From Cellulosimicrobium cellulans (GTDB taxonomy: Bacteria; Actinomycetota; Actinomycetes; Actinomycetales; Cellulomonadaceae): 64,000 nt of DNA. The stretch covers positions 372,001 through 436,000 of the forward strand of contig NZ_JAMXST010000005.1 of the NCBI RefSeq assembly GCF_024124905.1, written 5' to 3'. Positions within the stretch are counted from its first letter, which is position 1. Every line of letters begins with the position of its first letter. The position numbers and the translations under genes were made by a program. The notes beneath the pieces are model-generated. The model was given only the letters and a program-made list of their open reading frames with translations, was not told the origin of the DNA and did not search any database. Of this stretch, positions 30,921 to 38,872 are shown piece after piece.

Positions 30921-33440
30921 TCAGGCGCAGGCGAGCGCGGCGTACGGGACGACGGCGGTGCGGCCGTCCGCGGTCGCGGTCGCCTCGCCCGCGGGGACGG
31001 TCGCGGCGCGGGCGGGGAACGCCTGGTAGGCGCTCGCGCCCGGAGCGACGTCCGTGACGGCGCGCGAGCCGAACGGCGTGGCGAGCTCGACGTCGACCGG
31101 TGCGTCCGCCGTGCTCGTGGCGCGCACCGCGACGTAGGCCTTCCCGGCCAGGCACCGCGACTCGGCGGTGACGGTCAGCGGCGGCTCGCCCGTGCCGGAG
31201 CCCGGTACGACGGCGTCCCACGGCACACGCGCGACGAACACGTCCGCAGCACCCGCGTTGGTCGTGCCCGCGGTGGCGCCGTACGTGAGCCCGGTGAGCA
31301 ACGCCGCTCCCTCGCCGGTCGTGCCGGCTGAGTCGTCCGAGTCTGGCCCGGAGGCCGGGGCCGGAGCCGCGAACAGGTTCGCGTCGTCCCACTCGTCGGC
31401 GCCGTCGCGCTCGCGCGACCCGGTCTGGGTCGCCTCGCCCGGGGCGCCGTCGGCCGCGACGGGGATCGTCACGACGTCGACCCCGCCGACGGCCGTGCCC
31501 AGCGCGCCGTACGTCGTGCCGACGACGAGCACCGCGTCGTCGGCGCCGAGCACGCCCGTCACGCCGCGGTCGTCGGTCGACGTGCCGACCTGCGTCGTCC
31601 ACAGGACCTCGCCCGCGGTGTCGAGGGCACGCACGACGACGTCGTTGTCCCCCTTGTTGCCGTCGTCGCCGAGCGCCCCACGCGTGTGCCCGACGGCGAC
31701 GACCGACCCGTCCGAGCGCGCCACGAGGCCGTTGACCTGGTCGTTCTCGCTCGTCGCGACGGCGCGCAGCCACTCCCGCTCGCCGTCGGCGTCGTAGCGC
31801 GCGACCCAGCCGTCGTTCGCGCCCGCACGCTCGGCCCCGGGCATCCCGCCGCCCGACACCCCGCCCACGTACACCGCGCCGTCGGGCGAGGCCGCGACCG
31901 CGAGCGCCTTGTCCTCGCCGGGCCCGCCCACCTGGCGCAGCCACAGCAGCTCGCCCGCCGCGGAGACCCGCCCGACCAGCGCGTCCTTGTCCCCGGCGCT
32001 CGGCGCGTCGCCCACGGCACCGGTCGTGTACCCGGCGACGTAGGCGCCGCCCGCGCCGTCGGGCGCGACGGCGTAGAAGCGGTCGGCCGCGCCGGGGTCG
32101 CCGGTCTGCAGCGTCCAGGCGCGCTCGCCGTCGGCGGTGACGGCCGCGACGAACCCGTCGTCGCGCGTCGTGCCCGCGTGGGCGCCGTCGAGGTCGCCCT
32201 TGGTGTACCCGGCGACGAGCACGCCGCCGTCGGCGCCCGGCACGACGCCGTACGCGCGGTCGTCCGCGGCCGTCGCGACCGCGTGCCGCCAGACCTCGGC
32301 GCCGTCGGCGTCGCGCCGCACGACGACCGTGTCGAGCCCGCCCGCGGGCTCGTACCCGTCCCACGCACCGGCGAGGTTCAGCGCGACGGCGGTCCCGCCG
32401 TCGGGCAGGGCCGCGACCCCGCCCGCGCGGTCGTCGCCCGCGGAGCCGAGGAGCTCGGCGTCCCACGGCGCGGTGGGCGTGGTGCGCAGGCGCGCCGAGA
32501 CGTCGACGACCCCCTCGCGGAACGCGGGCCGCCAGACGTCCCAGTCGTGGCCGCCGTCGAGCACGCGCAGCTCGGCCGTCACGCCCGGGACGCGGCGCGC
32601 CTGGTTGTAGAGGCGTGCGGACTCGAAGTCGATGTCGTGCGTGGCCTCGGCGGGGTCGGGGTTGGCCCACTCGTCGTCGCCGACGGCGACGAACAGGTGC
32701 ACCGGGAGCGCCGGGTCGAGCGCCGCGAGCGCCGTCGGGTAGGACAGCTCCGTGTACCGGTCGGCGTCGAACGGCGCGGTCCCGACGCCGTAGCCGCCGT
32801 GGTCGCGGGCCGAGGAGTCGGCGGGCGGCTGCGGCACGTAGACGGCGGGGCTCAGCACGATGCCCGCGGAGAACGTGTCCTGGTGGGCGAGCGTGAACCG
32901 CAGCGCGCCCGCGCCGCCCATGGAGTAGCCGCCGACGGCGCGTGCCTCGCGGTCCTCGACCGTGCGGTAGGTCGCGTCGACGTGCTCGACGAGGTCGCGC
33001 GTGAACGCCGTCTCGACGGCGGTGCCGGCCCCGGCCCCCGTCGCGTCCCCGGTGTACAGCGAGTCGGTGTACCAGGAGCCGCGGTCGTTCCACGGCGCGT
33101 CGGGCATGACGACGACCATCGGCTGGATCTCGCCCGCCCCGATGAGCTCGTCGAGGTCGCCCGTGACCTGCTGCCACGCGGCCTGCGTGTCGCCGCGGCC
33201 GTGCAGCAGGTAGAGCGTCGGGTACTCCTGCTCCGCGTCGTCGTAGCCGGGCGGCAGGTAGACCGTGTAGTCGATCGGCCCGGCCGCCGACTCCGCGACC
33301 CGCCCCGGCTCGACCGTGCCCTGCTCCGCGGCCGTCGCGGGCAGCGCGAGCCCCAGCCCGCCCAGGCCGACCGCGAGGGCCAGCGCCGTCCCGACCGCCG
33401 TCGTCCCGGGCCGCCGGTGCGGCCGTGGTGCTCCGTCCAT
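30921..33440 (-). CDS. Secreted esterase with beta-propeller repeats and C-terminal module
   Basis: An 839-residue exported protein. The ATG at 33440 follows GAGGAG at 6 nt. A signal peptide (about 1-35, ending PATAAEQG) precedes an esterase-D/feruloyl-esterase-like alpha/beta hydrolase (about 45-305) with YTVYLPPGYDD, LYLLHGRGDTQAAW, the nucleophile elbow GGYSMGG and a late His in GGHDWDVW. Repeats of about 55 residues follow (about 315-730) of the type Y.VAPDGAGGAYVAGYT..., resembling SBBP-type propeller blades. The final 85 residues (SRCLAGKAYVAVRATSTADA ... ALACA) are the same module as at the end of the asparaginase. An extracellular esterase on plant or wall carbohydrate is inferred. 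Confidence 0.85.
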   Translation of the reverse strand: MDGAPRPHRRPGTTAVGTALALAVGLGGLGLALPATAAEQGTVEPGRVAESAAGPIDYTVYLPPGYDDAEQEYPTLYLLHGRGDTQAAWQQVTGDLDELIGAGEIQPMVVVMPDAPWNDRGSWYTDSLYTGDATGAGAGTAVETAFTRDLVEHVDATYRTVEDREARAVGGYSMGGAGALRFTLAHQDTFSAGIVLSPAVYVPQPPADSSARDHGGYGVGTAPFDADRYTELSYPTALAALDPALPVHLFVAVGDDEWANPDPAEATHDIDFESARLYNQARRVPGVTAELRVLDGGHDWDVWRPAFREGVVDVSARLRTTPTAPWDAELLGSAGDDRAGGVAALPDGGTAVALNLAGAWDGYEPAGGLDTVVVRRDADGAEVWRHAVATAADDRAYGVVPGADGGVLVAGYTKGDLDGAHAGTTRDDGFVAAVTADGERAWTLQTGDPGAADRFYAVAPDGAGGAYVAGYTTGAVGDAPSAGDKDALVGRVSAAGELLWLRQVGGPGEDKALAVAASPDGAVYVGGVSGGGMPGAERAGANDGWVARYDADGEREWLRAVATSENDQVNGLVARSDGSVVAVGHTRGALGDDGNKGDNDVVVRALDTAGEVLWTTQVGTSTDDRGVTGVLGADDAVLVVGTTYGALGTAVGGVDVVTIPVAADGAPGEATQTGSRERDGADEWDDANLFAAPAPASGPDSDDSAGTTGEGAALLTGLTYGATAGTTNAGAADVFVARVPWDAVVPGSGTGEPPLTVTAESRCLAGKAYVAVRATSTADAPVDVELATPFGSRAVTDVAPGASAYQAFPARAATVPAGEATATADGRTAVVPYAALACA

Positions 33441-33494
33441 CGTGTTCTCCTCGTCGAGATCCGTTGATGTGCTGCCCCCTCCCCCCTCCCCCAC

Positions 33495-33585
33495 GCGCCG
33501 AACACGACATGAGGGTCGCTATCCGGTCGATATCGACCTTCATGTCGTGGTCGACGGCGCGCAGGGTCGTGCTCGGCGCCGGGGC
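33495..33585. repeat. Dispersed asymmetric palindrome, copy F
   Basis: A stem-loop at 33495-33562: arm GCGCCGAACACGACATGAGG, centre CTATC...GATAT, return arm TTCATGTCGTGGTCGACGGC. The half-arm is at about 33563-33583 (AGGGTCGTGCTCGGCGCC). It lies between the end of the ten-gene operon (stop at 33587) and the esterase promoter. Confidence 0.86.
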
Positions 33586-33586
33586 G

Positions 33587-34474
33587 CTAGCCGGCCGGGC
33601 GGCGGTCCGCCAGGGCCAGCACGGTGCGCGCGCGCTCGACCATCGCGACGTCGAGGAACGTGCCGTCCGCGAGCGCGACGACGCCCGTGCCCGACGCCGC
33701 GGCGTCGCCGACGCGGTCCACCACCTCGTGCGCGCGGGCCACCTCGTCCGGGGTCGGGAGGAACGCGTCGCGGATGGTGTCGAGCTGCGCGGGGTGGATC
33801 GCGGTGCGGCCGCAGAACCCGAGCGACCGCCCGGCGCGGCACGACGCCGCGAGCCCGTCGAGGTCGCGCACGTGCGTGTACGCGGACATCGCGGGCGACG
33901 GCAGCCCCGCCGCCCGGGCCGCGACGACGACCCGGCTGCGCGCCCACGCGAGCCCGGCCTCGTCGTCGACCCGCAGGTCGGAGCGCAGGTCCGCCTCGCC
34001 GAGCCCGAGCGACGCGACCTGCGGCGACGCCGTCGCGAGCTCGAACGCGCGCTCGACGCCGAGGGCCGACTCGACCAGCAGGTGCAGCGCCCGCCCGGGG
34101 AGCGCCGCCGCGAGCGCGCGCACCTCGTCGACGGACTCGACCTTCGGCGCGCGCGCCCCGACGGCGAGCGGGAGCCCGGCGAGGGCCGCGACGTCGGCGG
34201 CGTGCCACGGCGTCGCGGGGTGGTTGATCCGCACCTGGACCCCGCGCGCGGCGGCGGCCTCGTCCAGCAGCCCGACGGCGTTCCCCCGCGCCTCGTCCTT
34301 GCGCGCCGGCGCGACGGCGTCCTCGAGGTCCACGAGCACGACGTCGGCCGCGGACCCGAGCGCCTTGGCCACCCGGTCGGGCCGGTCCGCGGGCACGTAC
34401 AGCAAGGTCAGCGGCGGCGCACCGGCCCGGGACGCGCGCCGGTCTCCCGGACCCGGCCGAGCGCCCGCACTCAT
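33587..34474 (-). CDS. CitE/HpcH-family CoA-ester lyase
   Basis: A 295-residue member of the HpcH/HpaI aldolase/citrate-lyase-beta family. Seen: LTLLYVPADRPDRVAKALGS (substrate-binding Arg), VVLVDLEDAVAPARKDEAR (the CitE signature), VRINHPATPW, HLLVESALGVERAF (metal-binding Glu) and LGLGEADLRSDL (metal-binding Asp). Relatives cleave (S)-malyl-CoA, citramalyl-CoA or related beta-hydroxyacyl-CoA esters with Mg2+. Its ATG at 34474 overlaps the stop of the CoA-transferase gene by 4 bp, so the two probably act in sequence: CoA activation, then C-C cleavage. Last gene of the ten-gene operon, followed by repeat copy F. Confidence 0.88.
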   Translation of the reverse strand: MSAGARPGPGDRRASRAGAPPLTLLYVPADRPDRVAKALGSAADVVLVDLEDAVAPARKDEARGNAVGLLDEAAAARGVQVRINHPATPWHAADVAALAGLPLAVGARAPKVESVDEVRALAAALPGRALHLLVESALGVERAFELATASPQVASLGLGEADLRSDLRVDDEAGLAWARSRVVVAARAAGLPSPAMSAYTHVRDLDGLAASCRAGRSLGFCGRTAIHPAQLDTIRDAFLPTPDEVARAHEVVDRVGDAAASGTGVVALADGTFLDVAMVERARTVLALADRRPAG

Positions 34475-35691
34475 ACCGCGCCCTCCGCCCGGAGCTCCGC
34501 GACGCGCTCGGGCGAGAAGCCGAGCTCGCCGAGCACAGCGTCGGTGTCGGCGCCGTGCGCGCGGCCGGTGAAGCGGATGACGCCGTCGTTCTCGGACATC
34601 CGGAACAGCGGGCCCTGCATGAGCATCGGCCCGAGCTCGGGGTCCTCGATCTCGTGGATCGTGCCGAGCGCGCGGAACTGCGGGTCGTCGACGATGTCCT
34701 GGGCGTCGTAGATCGGCGCGACGGCGGCCTGCGCCTCCTCGAACGCGGCGACGACCTCGTCGCGCGTGCGCTGCGCGATCCAGCCGCCGACGGCCTCGTC
34801 GAGCAGGTCGGCGTGCTGCGCGCGCTCGACGCCGCTCGCGAACCACGGCTCGTCGACGATCTCGGGGCGCCCGACGAGGCGCATGACGCGCTCGGCGATG
34901 GACTGCGCCGACGTCGACACCGCGACCCACTGCCCGTCGCGCGTGCGGTAGGTGTTGCGCGGCGCGTTGTTCGCGGACCGGTTGCCGGTGCGCGGCTGCA
35001 CGGTGCGGAGCTGGTCCCAGCGCGTGATCTGCGGCCCGAGCATCGCGAGGATGGGCTCGATGATCGCCGTGTCGACGACCTGCCCGTGCCCGGTGCGCTC
35101 GCGCGTGGACAGCGCGACCATGACGGCGAACGCGGTCGCGAGCGACGCGACGCCGTCGGCGAGCCCGAATGGCGGGAGGGTCGGCGGGCCGTCGGGCTCG
35201 CCGGTCATCGCGGCGAACCCGCTCATCGCCTCGGCGAGCGTGCCGAACCCGGGGCGGGTGCGGTACGGCCCGACCTGCCCGAACCCGCTCACGCGCGCGA
35301 GCACGAGCCGCGGGTTGCGCGCGGACAGCTCGTCGTAGCCGAGGCCCCAGCGCTCGAGCGTGCCGGGCCGGAAGTTCTCGATGACGACGTCCGCCTCGGC
35401 GACGAGCGCGAGGAACACCTCGCGGCCGCCGTCGCTCCCGAGGTTCGCGGTGACGGTGCGCTTGTTGCGCCCGAGCGTCTTCCACCACAGGTTCACGCCG
35501 TCCTTCGCGGCACCGTGCGTCCGCGACGGGTCGGGCTTCGTGGGGTGCTCGACCTTGACGACGTCGGCGCCCAGGTCGCCGAGGTGCATCGCCGCCATGG
35601 GCCCGGCGAACAGCGTCGACGCGTCGACGACGCGCAGGCCCGCGAGCGCGCCCGCGGCCGGGTCGCGCGAGACGCGCGGTGCGTCCGTCAT
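34471..35691 (-). CDS. CaiB/BaiF-family (class III) CoA-transferase
   Basis: A 406-residue class III CoA-transferase. Seen: LAGLRVVDASTLFAGPMAAM, LGADVVKVEHPTKPDPSRTH, NKRTVTANLGSDGGREVFLA, VVIENFRPGTLERWGLGYDE and a long C-terminal domain ending GELGFSPERVAEL. The catalytic Asp of the family is expected in the central region near GFGTLAEAMSGFAAMTGEPD. It moves CoA between carboxylic acids and so activates an acid intermediate at the expense of an acyl-CoA. GAGGAGG at 7 nt supports the ATG at 35691, and it overlaps both neighbours by 4 bp. With the CitE-like lyase it suggests that an organic-acid part of the substrate is broken down as a CoA ester. Confidence 0.9.
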   Translation of the reverse strand: MTDAPRVSRDPAAGALAGLRVVDASTLFAGPMAAMHLGDLGADVVKVEHPTKPDPSRTHGAAKDGVNLWWKTLGRNKRTVTANLGSDGGREVFLALVAEADVVIENFRPGTLERWGLGYDELSARNPRLVLARVSGFGQVGPYRTRPGFGTLAEAMSGFAAMTGEPDGPPTLPPFGLADGVASLATAFAVMVALSTRERTGHGQVVDTAIIEPILAMLGPQITRWDQLRTVQPRTGNRSANNAPRNTYRTRDGQWVAVSTSAQSIAERVMRLVGRPEIVDEPWFASGVERAQHADLLDEAVGGWIAQRTRDEVVAAFEEAQAAVAPIYDAQDIVDDPQFRALGTIHEIEDPELGPMLMQGPLFRMSENDGVIRFTGRAHGADTDAVLGELGFSPERVAELRAEGAV

Positions 35692-37766
35692 GCCGTCACC
35701 TCCTCGGCGGGCTGGTCGGCGGCGAGGTCCCACGCGCAGCGGAACCCGACGGTCGCGCCGCGCGCGAGCCCCAGGCCGGGGACGAGGAGCTTGACGGCGT
35801 AGTCGGCCGCGTGGCGCCCGCCCTCGACGTACCAGTCGGAGCCCTCGGCGCGGTAGTCGCTGCCGCCCTTGAGCATGACGAACCGGGTGCGGCCGTCGGA
35901 GTGCTCGGAGCCCGTCCAGCTCCACACGGCGGGCTCACCGCGCGCCCAGCCGGGCTGCTCGGCCGCCAGCTGCCACTCGTCCTCGGTGGGCAGGCGCCCG
36001 CCGCGCCACGCGCAGTACGCCCGCGCGTCGTCGAGGTCGACGAACGTCACGGGCTCGTCCTCCGTGCCGGGCGCGGGACGGCCGTCCTTCCAGTGCGCGA
36101 GGAAGCGGTGCGCGACAGCGGGCACGTACCCGGTGGCCGCGAGGAACTCCGCGAACTCCGCGTTCGTCACGTCGCTCCCGACCGCGACCGGAGCGGCGAG
36201 CTCGCCGTCGCGCTGGAGGGTCCGCGCGTCGTGCAGACGTGGCGGGAGCGGCTTCCACTCGTCCACGTACGGCGCACCCTGGTACATCCCGGTCTCGCGC
36301 GCGCGGTACCGGACGGTCAGCACGTACGGCCCCGCGGGCACGACGACGGCCCCCGCCCCGGGCGCACCGCTCGCCCCGGGAGCCGCGACGGTCTCGGCAG
36401 CGGGTGCGAGACGCCGCGCGAGGCGGTGCGGGAACCGCGCGTCGGGGTCGTGCGGCGCGGTCTCGTCGAGCGCGGCGACCGTGTCGCGCAGGTGCGGCAG
36501 CCAGTCGGGCTCGCCGACGCCGTCCGCCACGCACAGCACCGCGGCGACCCCCCGCCCCGGCACCCGCACGCCCCGCCGAACCCGGGATTCCTCCCCACCG
36601 ACGGCCCCGGCCGAGGAACGATCCAGGGTTCGGCGGGAGGGGTGGTCGGGCGGGAGGAGGGGGCCGTCGTAGTCGGACTCCCCGCGGTTGACCAGCGTCC
36701 ACAGGGTCACGCCGTCGAGGTCCCAGCGCGAGGCGTAGACCCCCGCCTCCTCCGCCTCGGGGGCGAGCTCGGTGAGGGGCGTCCACTCGCCGTCGAGCAG
36801 CAGCGGTCGCGCCGCGCGCTGGACCGTGACGAGGCGCTTGACCGTCGCGGCGTCGCGCCGCGACCACCCGACCCACACGCCGAACACGACCTCCCACACC
36901 ATGACGCCCACGCCGTTGAGCCACGCGGACTGGAGCTCCTCGGAGTGGTCGCGGTGCCAGCGGCGCACGTGGTGCTGCATGTGCCGGCGCTCGTACCAGT
37001 GCGCGCGCAGCACGCCGGGCACGGGCGAGTCGGCGAAGAACTGCCCCCACGACGACGAGTGGTCCTCGATGCGCTCGACCGGGAGCTTGGACTCGCCCTC
37101 CAGGACGATGCCCGGGCGCGCGGCCTCGAGCCGCGCGACGAGCTCCGGCTCGGCCTTCTTCAGCGTGTCGAGGAAGACGCCGTCGGCGCCGAGGTCTCGC
37201 ACGACGGCGGCGAGCTCGGTGAGGTCGTCGTCGCCGCGGCGCGTGCCGACGTCCCACGGGTTGTAGTCGACGAACACGTGCAGGCCCGCGTCGTGGAACG
37301 TCCGCACGAGGTCGACGATGCCCGGGACGTCGCGGTAGAAGTCCCACTGGTTGCGGTCGTCGATCCCGATGACGGGGTACGCGTGCCACAGCACGACGGC
37401 GTCGAGGCCGCCGAACCGCTCGCGCGCGTCGGCGAGGAACCGCTCGGGCGTGAACCGGTGCTCCTCGAACGAGTACAGCAGCTCGTCCCACAGCCACACC
37501 TGCGCGACCGTCGAGCACCCCGCGGCCCACGCCGCGTCCGGGCGGTCGTACGCGGCGCCCGTGTACCCGTGGCGGCGGCGCGCGTCGTCGCGCCACGCGG
37601 CGAGGCGCTCGCGCCAGGCCGGGCGGTCGGCGGGGTCGGCCGGGCCGACGAAGATCTTCGCCTCGTCGAGCGCGAGGGACTGCTCGGGCGTGAGCGGCCC
37701 GTCGAGCGCGACCTCGGTCGGCAGGTCGATCGGGCGCGGGACCAGCGGGTCGAACGTGTAGGTCAT
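35688..37766 (-). CDS. TIM-barrel glycosidase-like protein fused to a SUMF1/FGE-like domain
   Basis: A 692-residue fusion. Residues 1-430 look like a TIM barrel of glycoside-hydrolase type: LDAVVLWHAYPVIGIDDR, LHVFVDYNPWDVG, GADGVFLDTL (Asp200) and GIVLEGES (Glu223/225), candidate nucleophile and acid. Residues about 505-680 are a formylglycine-generating-enzyme-like domain (VTNAEFAEFLAATGY, PVTFVDLDDARAYCAWRGGR, LPTEDEWQLAAEQPG, VGFRCAW). The cysteine pair that binds copper in true FGE is missing, so sulfatase maturation is unlikely. Residues about 376-398 are encoded by a 66-bp palindrome that seems to have been inserted in frame. The start at 37766 follows GGGAAAGG. It overlaps the CoA-transferase start by 4 bp. 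Role inferred: hydrolysis of a glycosidic or related bond. Confidence 0.75.
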   Translation of the reverse strand: MTYTFDPLVPRPIDLPTEVALDGPLTPEQSLALDEAKIFVGPADPADRPAWRERLAAWRDDARRRHGYTGAAYDRPDAAWAAGCSTVAQVWLWDELLYSFEEHRFTPERFLADARERFGGLDAVVLWHAYPVIGIDDRNQWDFYRDVPGIVDLVRTFHDAGLHVFVDYNPWDVGTRRGDDDLTELAAVVRDLGADGVFLDTLKKAEPELVARLEAARPGIVLEGESKLPVERIEDHSSSWGQFFADSPVPGVLRAHWYERRHMQHHVRRWHRDHSEELQSAWLNGVGVMVWEVVFGVWVGWSRRDAATVKRLVTVQRAARPLLLDGEWTPLTELAPEAEEAGVYASRWDLDGVTLWTLVNRGESDYDGPLLPPDHPSRRTLDRSSAGAVGGEESRVRRGVRVPGRGVAAVLCVADGVGEPDWLPHLRDTVAALDETAPHDPDARFPHRLARRLAPAAETVAAPGASGAPGAGAVVVPAGPYVLTVRYRARETGMYQGAPYVDEWKPLPPRLHDARTLQRDGELAAPVAVGSDVTNAEFAEFLAATGYVPAVAHRFLAHWKDGRPAPGTEDEPVTFVDLDDARAYCAWRGGRLPTEDEWQLAAEQPGWARGEPAVWSWTGSEHSDGRTRFVMLKGGSDYRAEGSDWYVEGGRHAADYAVKLLVPGLGLARGATVGFRCAWDLAADQPAEEVTA
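36572..36637. repeat. Palindrome inside the TIM-barrel/SUMF1 gene
   Basis: Arms CCCGCCGAACCCGGGATTCC (36572-) and GGAACGATCCAGGGTTCGGC (36615-) pair with few mismatches around a 20-nt loop. The outer bases GCCGAAC match the intergenic family A-F, though the inner stem differs. It keeps the reading frame. Confidence 0.7.
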
Positions 37767-37819
37767 GGTGCCTTTCCCTCGGCGGGCCGGGCCCGCGCTC
37801 GGTCGTGCGGTGAACAGGC

Positions 37820-38872
37820 TCAGGTCGGTCGGGTGAGGCCCTCGGCCCGCCGCGCGAGCGCGACGACGTCCGCCGCGTCGGGCACGGCGTCCTGCGCCCC
37901 GGGCCGGGTCACCGCGAGCGCGCCCGCGGCGGCGGCGAGCCGCGCGGCGTCGGGCAGGTCGGCGCCGCGAGCGAGCGCCGCGGCGAGGACACCGCAGAAG
38001 GTGTCACCCGCACCCGTCGTGTCGACGGCGTCGACGGCGATCGCGGGGACGAGGGTGAGCAGCTTGCCGCCGGGCAGCCGCTCGAGCACGAGACTGCCCC
38101 GGCCGCCGAGCGTCACGACGACGGCCGGCACCCGCTCGATCAGGAGCCCGGCGAGGCCCTCGGGGTCGACGTCGCCCGCCGTCTCCCCCTCGGGACCCGG
38201 AGCGCCCTCGACGCCCTGCACGTCTCCGGGAGGTGGCGCCGCACGGAGGTCAGCCCCGGCGAGGTCCGCAGCCTCGTGCTCGTTGACGACGAGCACGTCG
38301 ATCTCGGCCCAGAGGTCGTCCGGGAGATCGCGCGACGGCGCCGCGTTGAGGACCAGCAGCGCGCCCGGTCGGCGCGCCGCGGCGGCGGCGCGCACGACGT
38401 CGAGCGGGATCTCGAGCTGCGCGAGCACGACGTCCGCGGCGGCGATCCGCTCGGCCTGCGCCGCGCCGATGCTCACGTACGAGTTCGCGCCGGGCGCGAC
38501 GACGATCGCGTTCTCGCCGTCGGGCGAGACGGTGATGAGCGCGGTGCCTGTCGCGGCGTCCACGCGCTCGACGAGGTCGGTCCGCACGCCGCCGCGGTCG
38601 AGCGACGCGAGCAGCAGGTCGGCCGCGTCGTCGTGCCCGAGCGCGCCGACGAACGTCGTCTCGGCACCGCCCGCGCGCGCCGCGCCGACCGCCTGGTTCG
38701 CGCCCTTGCCGCCGGGGTTGCGCCGCAGCTCGCCGCCGAGGATGGTCTCCCCGCCACCGGGGTGCCGCGGCACGTCCACGACGAGGTCGACGTTCGCCGA
38801 CCCGACGACCACGACCCGTCCCGAGCCGCCCGGGACCGTGGCGGCCTGCTCCCCGTCCGCCGTCGTGCTCAT
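37820..38872 (-). CDS. rbsK: Ribokinase (PfkB family)
   Basis: A 350-residue PfkB-type sugar kinase that best fits ribokinase: VVVVGSANVDLVVDVPRHPG at the start, the NPGGKGANQAVGAARAG signature, LAQLEIPLDVV, VVVTLGGRGSLV and the catalytic DTTGAGDTFCGVLAAAL near the end. It converts D-ribose plus ATP into ribose-5-phosphate. The ATG at 38872 overlaps by 4 bp with the stop of the ADP-ribosylglycohydrolase-like gene. This pairing is the strongest sign that the operon releases free ribose. An Ala/Pro/Glu-rich loop at about 215-240 is longer than usual. The assignment to ribose rather than another pentose is from family resemblance. Confidence 0.85.
   Translation of the reverse strand: MSTTADGEQAATVPGGSGRVVVVGSANVDLVVDVPRHPGGGETILGGELRRNPGGKGANQAVGAARAGGAETTFVGALGHDDAADLLLASLDRGGVRTDLVERVDAATGTALITVSPDGENAIVVAPGANSYVSIGAAQAERIAAADVVLAQLEIPLDVVRAAAAARRPGALLVLNAAPSRDLPDDLWAEIDVLVVNEHEAADLAGADLRAAPPPGDVQGVEGAPGPEGETAGDVDPEGLAGLLIERVPAVVVTLGGRGSLVLERLPGGKLLTLVPAIAVDAVDTTGAGDTFCGVLAAALARGADLPDAARLAAAAGALAVTRPGAQDAVPDAADVVALARRAEGLTRPT

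Noticed and set aside
3531-33585. Dispersed palindromes as integron attC sites
   Set aside because: No integrase, no attC core site, and the genes between are not cassette-like.
35688-37766. Sulfatase-maturing formylglycine-generating enzyme
   Set aside because: Copper-binding cysteines are absent and no sulfatase gene is nearby.
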